Assembly (NCBI GenBank): GCA_964529745.1
Contig: CAZGZR010000042.1
Coordinates: 1 to 23,883 of the forward strand
Reading direction: 5' to 3'
Source: RBG-16-57-9 sp964529745
GTDB lineage: Archaea > Thermoproteota > Bathyarchaeia > TCS64
DNA: 23,883 nt
The position numbers and the translations under genes were made by a program. Positions 1-8,392 of the stretch are shown one piece after another; the first letter of the stretch is position 1, and every line of letters begins with the position of its first letter. The notes under the pieces were generated by a model. It saw only the letters and a list, made by a program, of their open reading frames with translations. It ran no database searches and was not told the DNA's origin.

Positions 1-1
1 G

Positions 2-3000
2 ACTATAGGCACCCATAGGCTCGTGGTCTCTGCGGAGTCCGAGACTGGCCTCCTCGGCAGGGGCGAGGTCACCTTCACCGTCGCGCCCCTCAGCCTCGGC
101 GAACTCTACAGGGTCGGGACCCCAAACTATGTGGACGACGCCTCCTTCACGTTCAACGGCAGACCGAGCGAACTGGAACTGAGCTTCGAGGCCCGGGACA
201 TATCGTTAGGGGACTTGAGCGTACACATCAACAAGTACCTCGCAGGCACCCCAGGCGTCGACGCGGGCCTCGTCGACTTCTACAACAGGAGCCCGACGCT
301 GGGGGAGGTCCCTCCCACTGATCGGTGGGCGACTTACTCCTACACCTTGAACGCGTCGGTGATGGTCCCGGATGCGGAGAACTTGGTGTCCTTCATACAC
401 AACAGGAACCTCGACCGGGCAGCCGGAACCATGGAATGGGCTGTAAGGAACGTGACCGTCAGACCCCTCAATATGTTCGAGTTCCCCCTGGTCGAGGTGA
501 GCTGTAGCCCCATGGCCGTCAGCGTCAACGGCTACGTCCAGCCCACGGTCAGGATCGAGGGCGTCCGCGACGCGGACCAGTATGACCTATACGTATACGC
601 CGTTACCCCCAACGGCACAGCCCTCTACTACCCGGGCTGGACAGGCGATCCCGCTCCGCTGGACGACGTCTATCTCCGCATGAACCATTACGGCGCCCTA
701 CCCGGCAGGTTCGCCGTCGAGGAAGACTACGCTAAGGGGACCTACAGGATGGTCGCCAAGATCACGCGGAGAGGGGACAGCTCCCCCGTCTCCATCTCTA
801 CAAGCCGGTTCTACTACTGGAACGATTCCAGCGTGAAGCTGTTCGCGGGCCGAGAGATATATACGGACGGCGACTCGATCCAGATATCGTACGCGGTCAC
901 CGTAGCCGAGCCGTTCAACGGGAGCCTCGTCCTGTCGCTGGAGCGCCCCGACGAGACCAAGGTATACCTCCCCGCCTACGACGACGTCCCTTACTCCACA
1001 CCACTTGAGCCCGTGGACAACTTGTACGAGACAGTGCTGGAGGGGACTGTGGACACGTCCTGGGCTGAAGGCTCCTACGTCGTCAGAGCCTCACTATTCG
1101 ACGACAACGGCACACAGGTCGGTGACGACCTCCTCCTGCTAGAGATGAGGCGAGAGCCTTTCACCATAATAGGCCTATTCCACACCTACAACGTCTCGGA
1201 GAGCGTGGCGTACAGCAGGCTCAGCCTCTACGACGCCTCCACCCTGAGACTCGTGGACTCCTACGAGTCGGAGGAGCCACATGACTCGTACACACTCACC
1301 GTAGCACCCGGTTCGTACTTCCTCATGGGGGAGGTCGTCACCGACAACGGCAACTTCTACGGCGTCGGGCCTTACTACATACCCTACAGTTACGGCGGCA
1401 CGGTCCGCCAAGACATACTGCTGGCTAACAGCACGGGCAAGCTGGAGCCGGCTAACGCAGTACAGCAGGAGGTGGGGCTCCACACGGAGACAAAGCAACA
1501 AAACCTCCTTTACCGTTACATCCCATCAACCGTGTCTGACACGCCCGACGCTTATCTACAGATTCAGGACGAAGGCGGCGGCTGCCCCAAGCCAAAGGTC
1601 TTCGTGGACGCAGACATCGACTCAACCATCCTCGAGGTGCTACTCCAGGAGTACCCGGGAGACGACGTCTCGACCCTCAAGAGGTACTTCACGGCGAAGC
1701 TCGCAAACTTCCTGAAGGCCGCGAACCCGGAGCTGGCTATAAACTCCTACGCTGAAGTGCTGGACGGGCTCCAGCAGATGGAGACCCTATTATGGGAGGG
1801 CCAGGAAACGGACATGAAGGAGATAGGGCAGAAGCTAAACGCCGAGTACCTGCTGAGAATGAAGTTCGGTCACTTAGGCGAGATCAACCTAGCATATACC
1901 AGCCTTGTTGACGTTGACCTCGGCCTGACGATGGATACCCATGAGGTGCAGGCGGGTCCCGAGCAGGCCGTTTCCGCCGCTGCTAACCACTATGTCGATC
2001 TTGTCGACACCATAACTCGCTGGGAGGCCAGCCACCCCTTGCCACCGAGGGGGCCGCGGGTAGCCATCTCCCTGTCGAAGCCCAGCGTGACCCCGGCGCA
2101 GGGCGAGAACACGCTCACGATAACCGCCACAGTGACGAACTGCAGGGGGCAGCCAGTGGAGGGCCTCCAAGTCTACTTCAGGGACGTGGGCGCGGCTGGC
2201 TTAGGAAGAGACCTGAGGGGAAGGGTAACTGCTGAGGAGGACGTCCCAGGACTCTACGGATACTCCGTGACGGACACCGATGGTATTGCGCATGCCACGT
2301 ACACACTGGTGAGGGGCGTCGACCCAGACAACGAGCAGGTGGACGTCTACGTCGTAGGGAAGGGAAGCAAGAAGACCCACGCGCCCGCCGAGTTCCAGAT
2401 CAATGGCATAGGCCTGCAGGCGTGGGCGGAGAAGCCAAGCCTCGCGCCGCTGGAAGACACCGTGGTCCACGTCAAGCTATACAAGGTAGAAGGAGGAGAG
2501 GAGACCCCGCTTACAGGAAAGAGGATCTACTACGACGAGTCAATGATCAAGGACAGCATGCTGGTACCTCTAGGCGCAACCGAGAACGGGCTCCTAGTGA
2601 CTGACAGCTTCGGCGAATCCACGCTGAAGTTCGTCGCTGGCGAGAAGGAGGGAGAGATCGGCATCGGGTTTATCTACGACGTAGGCATCGAGGACCCCCA
2701 GTTTCCCGGCTTTATGACAGGAAACAAGGTCACGGACAAGGCAATCATAGAGATCAAAGCCGACGAGTTCCTGATCAAGATCCAGTGGTCGGAGGAGTAC
2801 ACGTTCAACGTAAGATGGGGCAAGCTCGGTTACTTCGAAGGCCAGACAACGGGTTTCTATAGGTACGGCCTCTCAGTCAATACCGTCTGGGAGAGGCGCG
2901 GCGGCAAAGAGGATACGGAGGCGAACCTAGCATACCTCTTCCACGAAGATTTCAACGAGCATGTCACCTACGTCTGGCTAGAGTGCGAGGATTTCGGAGG

Positions 3001-3571
3001 CGAAAGCGGGTGCAACGACTGGCAGCTCTACTCCAAGGAGGAATACAAGACCATAGAGAATAACGGCCACGAAACCGGCGAGTTTGGTGGAAGAACGATC
3101 AACGCGATATTCAAGAAGGACGCTATTGGGGACATCTACCTTCGAATCAACCCCATAAGAATTCCCTTCACTCTCGATGGCTACTACAAAGCTGACGGGA
3201 CTCGCTGGTGGGAGGAGTTCATGGTTCTCGACGAGCTCGATGACAGAGGAGCGAACATAAAAGTATCTATAGGTGGAGGCTCCGAACCGATAACATACAG
3301 CCATGACTATGTTGGAGCACACTATTCTCCTTACGCCGACCTGTATGCCATTGATGTAATGTATCGACCTAACCCAGATTTCCACAGAATAGCAAACCCA
3401 TGGGTTGACAGGACGTTCACGAGAGGGGTGATAAAGATCGAGAAGGTAGGTGAATCCACTTACAGACCATTCACATATAGCTACGACAACACCTTCTCAG
3501 GGATAGGGTTCTACACATCCAACGACATCGGGATAAAGAGAAAGCTGGTGATACAGGTGGTGAAGAGATGA
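2..3571 (+). CDS. Giant secreted Ig-like surface protein, 5' end cut off by the window
   Basis: The frame is open to the first bases of the window. The residues before the GTG at position 23 continue the same beta-rich sequence, so that GTG is probably an internal Val and the true start and signal peptide lie upstream. Numbering from the GTG, at least 1182 residues are present. Residues 1-520 are beta-strand-rich repeats with many N-x-S/T sequons (for example Asn110, 143, 197, 299, 362, 389). Residues 524-670 are an alpha/beta segment whose pattern recalls TolB/CsgG-like domains (tentative). Residues 680-800 resemble an invasin-type (Big_1) Ig-like domain, with a TATVTN strand and a later TDTDGIAHATYT segment. 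The C-terminal 350 residues are not recognised. There is no C-terminal membrane helix. The stop overlaps the next start as ATGA, so the two products are translationally coupled and probably work together outside the cell. GC content falls clearly toward the 3' end. The role is unknown; cell-surface or S-layer-associated protein is an inference. Confidence 0.8.
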   Translation, partial: TIGTHRLVVSAESETGLLGRGEVTFTVAPLSLGELYRVGTPNYVDDASFTFNGRPSELELSFEARDISLGDLSVHINKYLAGTPGVDAGLVDFYNRSPTLGEVPPTDRWATYSYTLNASVMVPDAENLVSFIHNRNLDRAAGTMEWAVRNVTVRPLNMFEFPLVEVSCSPMAVSVNGYVQPTVRIEGVRDADQYDLYVYAVTPNGTALYYPGWTGDPAPLDDVYLRMNHYGALPGRFAVEEDYAKGTYRMVAKITRRGDSSPVSISTSRFYYWNDSSVKLFAGREIYTDGDSIQISYAVTVAEPFNGSLVLSLERPDETKVYLPAYDDVPYSTPLEPVDNLYETVLEGTVDTSWAEGSYVVRASLFDDNGTQVGDDLLLLEMRREPFTIIGLFHTYNVSESVAYSRLSLYDASTLRLVDSYESEEPHDSYTLTVAPGSYFLMGEVVTDNGNFYGVGPYYIPYSYGGTVRQDILLANSTGKLEPANAVQQEVGLHTETKQQNLLYRYIPSTVSDTPDAYLQIQDEGGGCPKPKVFVDADIDSTILEVLLQEYPGDDVSTLKRYFTAKLANFLKAANPELAINSYAEVLDGLQQMETLLWEGQETDMKEIGQKLNAEYLLRMKFGHLGEINLAYTSLVDVDLGLTMDTHEVQAGPEQAVSAAANHYVDLVDTITRWEASHPLPPRGPRVAISLSKPSVTPAQGENTLTITATVTNCRGQPVEGLQVYFRDVGAAGLGRDLRGRVTAEEDVPGLYGYSVTDTDGIAHATYTLVRGVDPDNEQVDVYVVGKGSKKTHAPAEFQINGIGLQAWAEKPSLAPLEDTVVHVKLYKVEGGEETPLTGKRIYYDESMIKDSMLVPLGATENGLLVTDSFGESTLKFVAGEKEGEIGIGFIYDVGIEDPQFPGFMTGNKVTDKAIIEIKADEFLIKIQWSEEYTFNVRWGKLGYFEGQTTGFYRYGLSVNTVWERRGGKEDTEANLAYLFHEDFNEHVTYVWLECEDFGGESGCNDWQLYSKEEYKTIENNGHETGEFGGRTINAIFKKDAIGDIYLRINPIRIPFTLDGYYKADGTRWWEEFMVLDELDDRGANIKVSIGGGSEPITYSHDYVGAHYSPYADLYAIDVMYRPNPDFHRIANPWVDRTFTRGVIKIEKVGESTYRPFTYSYDNTFSGIGFYTSNDIGIKRKLVIQVVKR

Positions 3572-5082
3572 GGGCTCAACAATGGCTACTGGTTCTGCTG
3601 CTGTTCACGCCTGTCAACCTTGCAGTCGCGGCGACGATAACTACTTGCCCCGACCAGTGCGGCGGCTACTCGAACGTTCAGGCAGCCATCGACGAGGCGA
3701 AGCCCGGCGATACTGTCGCGTTGGAGCCAGGGGTCTACAGGGAGAGCATCGTGCTGAACAAGAGCATAACCTTGATGGGCTCCGGGGACGATACCACCTT
3801 GCTGGGAAGCGGCCCCAACGCAGTCATCACCGTGACGGCGGACGACGTCGAGATAAGGGACCTCAGGGTGGGCTACTGCCTCTTCGGCGTAAGAGCCGCG
3901 GAGGTTAGCCGTCTGACCTTGAGTGGCCTCGGCTTCGTAAACTGCAGCGTGGGGATGCTCATCGAGTCGTGCACGGAGGTCGAGGTGGAGAACTGTGCAA
4001 TGACGGATAGCAGGATCGCCGCCATAAAGATAGCCGAGTCGGCCAACGCGACGGTGATTGGGTGCACTTTCACTGACGGCGAGGTGGGCATCGACCTAGA
4101 AGGTTCAGGCAGCAACGCCGTCCTCCACTCTACGTTCGAGGAGCTCGGTCAGGGGGTGATCCTCGACGAGTCCCACCGGAACCTGCTCAAAGGCAACTCC
4201 TTCAACGGCTGCGCCGACGCCGTAGTGCTCAGCGTCTCGGGCGGCAACACCGTGGAGGGCAGCGAGGCGGACCATGTGGACAGGTTCATGGCCTCATACA
4301 TGTCCACGAGAAACCACGCCGCCGACAACCTGGTAGGCGAGTGTGTATACGCGTACGACTCCTCCTCCCAAGACAACCTCTATAGCCTCGGACCCGTCAA
4401 CGTCACGGGCAGCGACTACGTCCTCGCCTTGAAGGAGGCCGCGGCGCCCCCCGGCTACGAACCCGTCTCGGAGACGCTTAACGTCACCCTAATCCCGGGG
4501 ACCCTCGTGGACGGCTACACTGCCGTCTCGGTGGAGATACCCGAGCACATATACATGGGGCGGGAGCCCGAGGACATGAGGCTTTACAGGGTCACGGATG
4601 GGAGCCTGCACCCGGTGGCTAAGGGATACCTCGTCAACGCCACGGTGAGGCTGAACGCCACCATCCACAGCGATGGGCTGTACACGGTGCTTCTCTGGAG
4701 GGACAGCGCCCCGCCGACGGCGGCTATAAACGCGAACACCACGGCCCTCACAGAGCAGCCCATATGGTTCGACGGCTCGGGCTCGTCGGACGATGTCAGG
4801 GTCGTGGGGTACACTTGGAGCTTCGGCGACGGCGGGGAAGCAACTGGAGAAACCGTTACACACGCGTATCTTGAGCCCGGGGTCTACAACGTCACGCTGA
4901 CCGTCTCCGATGAGTACGGCAACGTAGACGAGGTGAAGCACACGGTGATCGTAGAGGAGCCCCATAGCCTGACGACAGGCAACACGCTTCTGTACGCCCT
5001 CGTCGGCGGCGTGGTCATCGGAGCTGTGGTCGCCCTCTACCTGAGGGAGAAGAGGTACCTGGAGAGAGGCGGAGAGGGCTAG
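3568..5082 (+). CDS. Membrane-anchored beta-helix (NosD/pectate-lyase-like fold) protein with PKD domain
   Basis: The product is 504 residues. An N-terminal signal peptide (about residues 1-22, hydrophobic LLVLLLF core) is followed by a right-handed parallel beta-helix region (about 30-270). Its first part carries the typical 'AIDEAKPGDTVALEPGVY' pattern, then short repeated strands rich in Asn, Gly and Cys. A mixed beta region follows (280-380). A PKD domain (about 381-463) has the hallmark WSFGDGG and HAY-PGVYNVTLTV segments. A single transmembrane helix (about 473-492) ends in a short basic tail, so the body is extracellular and the C-terminus cytoplasmic. The start ATG overlaps the stop of the giant upstream gene by 4 nt. 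This protein may be the membrane anchor or partner of that protein, which has no anchor of its own; that is inference. Several N-x-S/T sequons suggest glycosylation. Family members bind or process polysaccharides, or act in metal insertion, but no catalytic residues can be assigned. Confidence 0.85.
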   Translation: MRAQQWLLVLLLFTPVNLAVAATITTCPDQCGGYSNVQAAIDEAKPGDTVALEPGVYRESIVLNKSITLMGSGDDTTLLGSGPNAVITVTADDVEIRDLRVGYCLFGVRAAEVSRLTLSGLGFVNCSVGMLIESCTEVEVENCAMTDSRIAAIKIAESANATVIGCTFTDGEVGIDLEGSGSNAVLHSTFEELGQGVILDESHRNLLKGNSFNGCADAVVLSVSGGNTVEGSEADHVDRFMASYMSTRNHAADNLVGECVYAYDSSSQDNLYSLGPVNVTGSDYVLALKEAAAPPGYEPVSETLNVTLIPGTLVDGYTAVSVEIPEHIYMGREPEDMRLYRVTDGSLHPVAKGYLVNATVRLNATIHSDGLYTVLLWRDSAPPTAAINANTTALTEQPIWFDGSGSSDDVRVVGYTWSFGDGGEATGETVTHAYLEPGVYNVTLTVSDEYGNVDEVKHTVIVEEPHSLTTGNTLLYALVGGVVIGAVVALYLREKRYLERGGEG

Positions 5083-5132
5083 GGATTGGTGAGCCTGGCT
5101 CCCCCAGAAAAAATTTAGGGCAAGTAAACAAG

Positions 5133-5154
5133 CCCCTTTGTTTCTATCTTTTAA
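5133..5154 (+). terminator. Pyrimidine-rich T-tract terminator after the surface operon
   Basis: CCCC is followed by T-rich runs ending in TTTTAA, about 50 nt beyond the stop of the PKD protein. There is no convincing hairpin, as usual for archaeal T-tract termination. The element overlaps the last codons of the convergent aldolase gene. It closely resembles the tract after the ferredoxin gene at 17475-17498. Confidence 0.5.
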
Positions 5155-5893
5155 TCGCCGCTAACCCGCCTTGGATGCCGTTAGCCGCCCATCTACTCCA
5201 TGGTAGGGTGAAGAACCTGAATCCCCTCTCAACGAATACGCTGGGGTCTTGACCCCCGGGGATGAAGTACATGCCGGGGATGACCCCCGCATCCTCACAG
5301 GCGCCAGCGATCTTGTCCAGCGTCCCCTGATACTTGGGGCTGAGATAATCCAGCGGGATACTCAGGTTTATCGAGAGGTCCGAGGGGCCCACCAGTAGGA
5401 CGTCGATCCCTGGGACTGATAATATATCCTCCATGTTGTCCAGCGACTCCTGGGTCTCTATCATGGGGATGATGAGCAGCTCCTCGTTGACGGCGTCCAT
5501 ATACTCACGGTAGTTCTCGAAAGTCCCCCACTCCCCCCTCATACCGGCGGAGCTTCTCTTACCGTCGGGCGGGTACTTACACCAGTTGACCATGTCGATG
5601 GTCTCCTGCTTCGTGTTGACCATGGGCACTATGATGCCCTTGGCGCCTATGTCCAGCGCGTAGCAGACCTGATCCTGCATGTTCTGGCCGACCCTGATGA
5701 CGGGTACGGCTCTCCTGCCCCTCATGGCCTGTAGCTGGTACTGCAGCTCCTTGATCTCCACGGCGGAGTGCTGGGTGTCGAAGAGGATGAAGTCGAACCC
5801 CGAATCGGCTAGGAAGTCCACGGGACTCTTCACCGAGGCAGTGGTTCCTATGGCGGCCTTGCCCGCCCTTAACAAGTCCTTAACAATGTTCAA
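5144..5893 (-). CDS. HpcH/HpaI-type class II (metal-dependent) aldolase
   Basis: At 249 residues the length matches the HpcH/HpaI aldolase/citrate lyase family, including 2,4-dihydroxyhept-2-ene-1,7-dioate aldolase. These TIM-barrel enzymes cleave 4-hydroxy-2-oxo acids to pyruvate plus an aldehyde in the cytoplasm. Expected active-site positions are visible: His42 in FDTQH, Arg67 in VIRVG, the KR-x4-G-x-R segment near 112-119, metal ligand Glu146 in PMIETQE, and metal ligand Asp172 in GPSDLS. The start is TTG. The upstream frame is open for about 100 nt but holds no ATG or GTG, and a GGGGG stretch sits about 8-12 nt before the TTG. The gene lies 89 bp downstream of a second, unrelated aldolase on the same strand, so co-transcription is likely. 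The natural substrate cannot be read from the sequence; the UbiD neighbour hints at ring-derived oxo acids (inference). Confidence 0.85.
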   Translation of the reverse strand: MNIVKDLLRAGKAAIGTTASVKSPVDFLADSGFDFILFDTQHSAVEIKELQYQLQAMRGRRAVPVIRVGQNMQDQVCYALDIGAKGIIVPMVNTKQETIDMVNWCKYPPDGKRSSAGMRGEWGTFENYREYMDAVNEELLIIPMIETQESLDNMEDILSVPGIDVLLVGPSDLSINLSIPLDYLSPKYQGTLDKIAGACEDAGVIPGMYFIPGGQDPSVFVERGFRFFTLPWSRWAANGIQGGLAAIKR

Positions 5894-5982
5894 GTCTTTG
5901 AACCCCCAGAAGGTTAGGCTTCGAACAGATATTACAGTTGCCCCTCGCGCCTCTTCAAGAGTGGCGTGAACGTTGAGCGCGT

Positions 5983-6678
5983 CTACGGCAGCCTAGGGTA
6001 GATGCCCTTCTCTCTCAGCTTCTCCTGGTACCACAGCCAGGTGTCGCTCTCGATGGAAGCCTTCGGCGGCTTCAACAATAGCTCCGCGTAGTCCCGCGGG
6101 ACCTTGCCGAGCAGCGAAGCATGGAACAGCTTCTTCGCCTGCTCCTCGAGGAAAGTGGTCAACATGCACGCCTGCTCCACCGTCTCCCCCACCGTGACTA
6201 TGCCGTGGCCCGGCAGCAGTATAGCCGAGGCACTCCCGAGGGCCTTGCCCAAGGCGTCGCCGTCCTCCTCAGACTCCACCTGGGACTTGCCCGAGAAATA
6301 CACGGGGAGACCCAGGCCCGGGTCCTCGACGAGGCTATAGACGGTACACCAGAAGGGGTGGACGTGGATGACGCAGTTAACGTCGCGCCTCGCCCGGTAG
6401 ACGCCCGTGTGTATCACGTTCTCCCCGAGCAGAGGCTGGGTGCCCTCCAGCCTCTCCCCAGTCCCCATGTCCACCACCACAAGGTCCTCGTACCCCACGT
6501 CCAGAGTGGACCTGCCCTCCACGTGGGTGTGGCCCGCCACGACGTAGGAGTCGCCGCCGGGCAGCCGGCGTGAGACGTGTCCCGCGAAGCCTTCCTGGAC
6601 GCCGGTTATCCCGTTGGGGGCGTACAGAATCCTGCTCGCCATCAGTATCTTCTGCTTGAATACATCGACCTCTGACAT
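5983..6678 (-). CDS. Class II aldolase/adducin-family protein (FucA/AraD-like)
   Basis: The product is 231 residues, typical for the fuculose-phosphate aldolase/ribulose-phosphate epimerase fold. The zinc site is complete: His105 and His107 in CVIHVHPFW and His158 in LLPGHG. Glu86 sits at the usual catalytic acid position ahead of the HTGVY-x-AR segment. A Gly/His-rich loop (about 29-36) stands where the phosphate- or carboxylate-binding loop is usually found. It differs from the canonical SGNxS loop, so the substrate may not be a sugar phosphate. Some members decarboxylate or cleave hydroxy-oxo acids in aromatic catabolism. The ATG start is supported by a strong ribosome binding site (GGGTGATAAG, 6681-6690) and an upstream TATA-like element. 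It probably leads an operon with the HpcH-type aldolase downstream, and is divergent from the UbiD gene. Confidence 0.85.
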   Translation of the reverse strand: MSEVDVFKQKILMASRILYAPNGITGVQEGFAGHVSRRLPGGDSYVVAGHTHVEGRSTLDVGYEDLVVVDMGTGERLEGTQPLLGENVIHTGVYRARRDVNCVIHVHPFWCTVYSLVEDPGLGLPVYFSGKSQVESEEDGDALGKALGSASAILLPGHGIVTVGETVEQACMLTTFLEEQAKKLFHASLLGKVPRDYAELLLKPPKASIESDTWLWYQEKLREKGIYPRLP

Positions 6679-6680
6679 GG

Positions 6681-6716
6681 CTTATCACCCGCTCGTGAAT
6701 GTCTAGAACTTTAAAG
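6681..6716 (-). promoter_or_regulatory. Promoter and ribosome binding site of the aldolase pair
   Basis: On the minus strand the palindrome CTTTAAAG (6709-6716) is a good archaeal TATA box. It lies 31-38 nt before the ATG, predicting a transcript start near 6686-6690 and a very short leader. GGGTGATAAG (6681-6690) matches the archaeal anti-Shine-Dalgarno just before the ATG. Because the TATA core is symmetric, it could also fire toward UbiD. Confidence 0.5.
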
Positions 6717-6814
6717 CATTTATGATCGGCACCAGCGGCGACGGGTATTGGCTGTTCATCACATGTGCCGCGGCTGCTGCCAATCTTCATATCGTCAGAA
6801 GACCACGTGAGATC

Positions 6815-8392
6815 ATGCGAAGCTTCAGGACGTACCTGGACGAGCTGCGGAGAACCTTGCCGGAACAGCTGCTGACCGTGAAGGAACCCGTGGACTGGCG
6901 GTACGAGGTCACCCGCCGCGTCGCCGAGGCGGAGAAGACCGCAGCCAACCCGGCCCTCCTATTCACCAGCATCAAGGGCTACTCCACGCCACTCCTCGTG
7001 AACCTGTTCGGGAACGTAGACAGGATACACCTCGGCCTAGACGGGGCTGAGGTGAGCGGCGGTCGCTTGGGCTTCTACCGTGAATGGAACAGGCTCTTCG
7101 GCGGAGACGCCCCGCCTGTGCACGTCGGCGGCGGCCCCGTGAAGGAGGTCGTGCAGAGGGGCAGCAAGGTGGACCTGGAGCAGCTGCCCATCCCCCTATT
7201 CTACGAGCAGGACGGCGGTAGGTACGTAACGGCGGGGCTGCTCACGGCCAGGAACCCGGAGGACCCCGCGGAGGTGAACCTATCCTATGTCAGGATGCAC
7301 CTGAAGGGCAAGGACAGGTTCGGCGTCAGCCTCCACTCACGGGGCCACATGTGGCAGTACTACGAGCGAGCCAAGGCCGAGGGGAAGCCCCTCGAGGTCG
7401 CCGTCATCATAGGCGCCCACCCGGCCTTGTATCTGGCCGCCGCGGCCAAGATCACCGGCGAGTACAGGAAGGCGGGAGCCCTCCAAGGTGAGGCCGTAGA
7501 GCTAGTCGATTGCGAGACGGTGGACGTCCCTGTCCCAGCTCAGGCCGAGGTGGTGCTGGAGGGCTTGGTGACGCTGGACGAGGAGGACGAGGGCCCCTTC
7601 ACCGAGTACACGGGATACATAAGCGGGAGATCGACGCGAAACCAGCTCAGGGTCACCGCGGTCACCAGGAGACGGGACGCCATGTTCCTCGCCGTTGCGC
7701 CCAGCAACTCCGCCGAGCACCTGCTCCTCAGCGGCCTCCCCAAGCAGGCCCGGATATCGAGGGCCATAACCGACTACACCCACACGCCGGCCCTGAAGGA
7801 CATCATATGGCCCGTGTGGGGCACCCACTTCGCGTGCTTCATCTCCCTCAGCGACGCCGTCGGCGGGACCCCGGGGCTGGCTAAACACGTCGCCCTCCTC
7901 CTCATGGGGCTTGACCACTACGTCAAGCTGGTGGCGGTCGTCCCCGAGGCCGTAGACGTCTCTAACACCACGGACGTGCTTGAGGCCGTGGCTCGTAGAT
8001 GCGACTTCAGGATGGGCTCCGACGTGGAGGTCTTGGGGAAGGTGTTCAGCCAGTGGCTTGACCCCTCATCGCCTCAAGCCGGCGTCTCATCGAAGATGAT
8101 ACTCATCGCAACGGGGCCGGAGAGGGGCGGCGAGACGAGCCTCTGCGTCGTCAAGCCCGGGCCCGACGCCGACCCGATGGACGTCCTCGGCGATGAGGCG
8201 TACAGGCGGTGCAGGCTCATGGTCTGTGTAGACGACGATATCGACGCCCGCGACCACAGGCAGGTGCTGTGGGCCGTAGCTACGAGGTCCCAGCCGGACC
8301 GGGACGCCGTGACCCTTGAGGGGAGGATGGTCATCGAAGCTAGGAAGGGCAGTGGCTGGACGGCGACGCGGGCGACGCTGCCCTCAACGTAG
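6815..8392 (+). CDS. UbiD-family prFMN-dependent (de)carboxylase
   Basis: UbiD enzymes use prenylated FMN for reversible decarboxylation of aromatic or alpha,beta-unsaturated acids in the cytoplasm. The catalytic set is present. Asn155 and Arg160 (NLSYVR) match the N-x4-R pair that binds the cofactor phosphate and metal. Glu259 and Glu264 (EGPFTE) match Glu277/Glu282 of fungal Fdc1. The internal ATG at 6815 is chosen because MRSFRTYLDEL is a typical family N-terminus (525 residues). The frame can be extended to an ATG at 6722, but those 31 residues look non-coding. A TATA-like TTCATATC about 25 nt upstream would allow a leaderless transcript. No UbiX flavin prenyltransferase is in the window, so cofactor must come from elsewhere. 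The gene ends in a 9-bp tail-to-tail overlap with the LLM oxidoreductase. The substrate is unknown. Confidence 0.88.
   Translation: MRSFRTYLDELRRTLPEQLLTVKEPVDWRYEVTRRVAEAEKTAANPALLFTSIKGYSTPLLVNLFGNVDRIHLGLDGAEVSGGRLGFYREWNRLFGGDAPPVHVGGGPVKEVVQRGSKVDLEQLPIPLFYEQDGGRYVTAGLLTARNPEDPAEVNLSYVRMHLKGKDRFGVSLHSRGHMWQYYERAKAEGKPLEVAVIIGAHPALYLAAAAKITGEYRKAGALQGEAVELVDCETVDVPVPAQAEVVLEGLVTLDEEDEGPFTEYTGYISGRSTRNQLRVTAVTRRRDAMFLAVAPSNSAEHLLLSGLPKQARISRAITDYTHTPALKDIIWPVWGTHFACFISLSDAVGGTPGLAKHVALLLMGLDHYVKLVAVVPEAVDVSNTTDVLEAVARRCDFRMGSDVEVLGKVFSQWLDPSSPQAGVSSKMILIATGPERGGETSLCVVKPGPDADPMDVLGDEAYRRCRLMVCVDDDIDARDHRQVLWAVATRSQPDRDAVTLEGRMVIEARKGSGWTATRATLPST

Noticed and set aside
6722..6814. N-terminal extension of UbiD from an upstream ATG
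   Set aside because: The 31 extra residues have no family resemblance, and the internal ATG begins a typical UbiD N-terminus.
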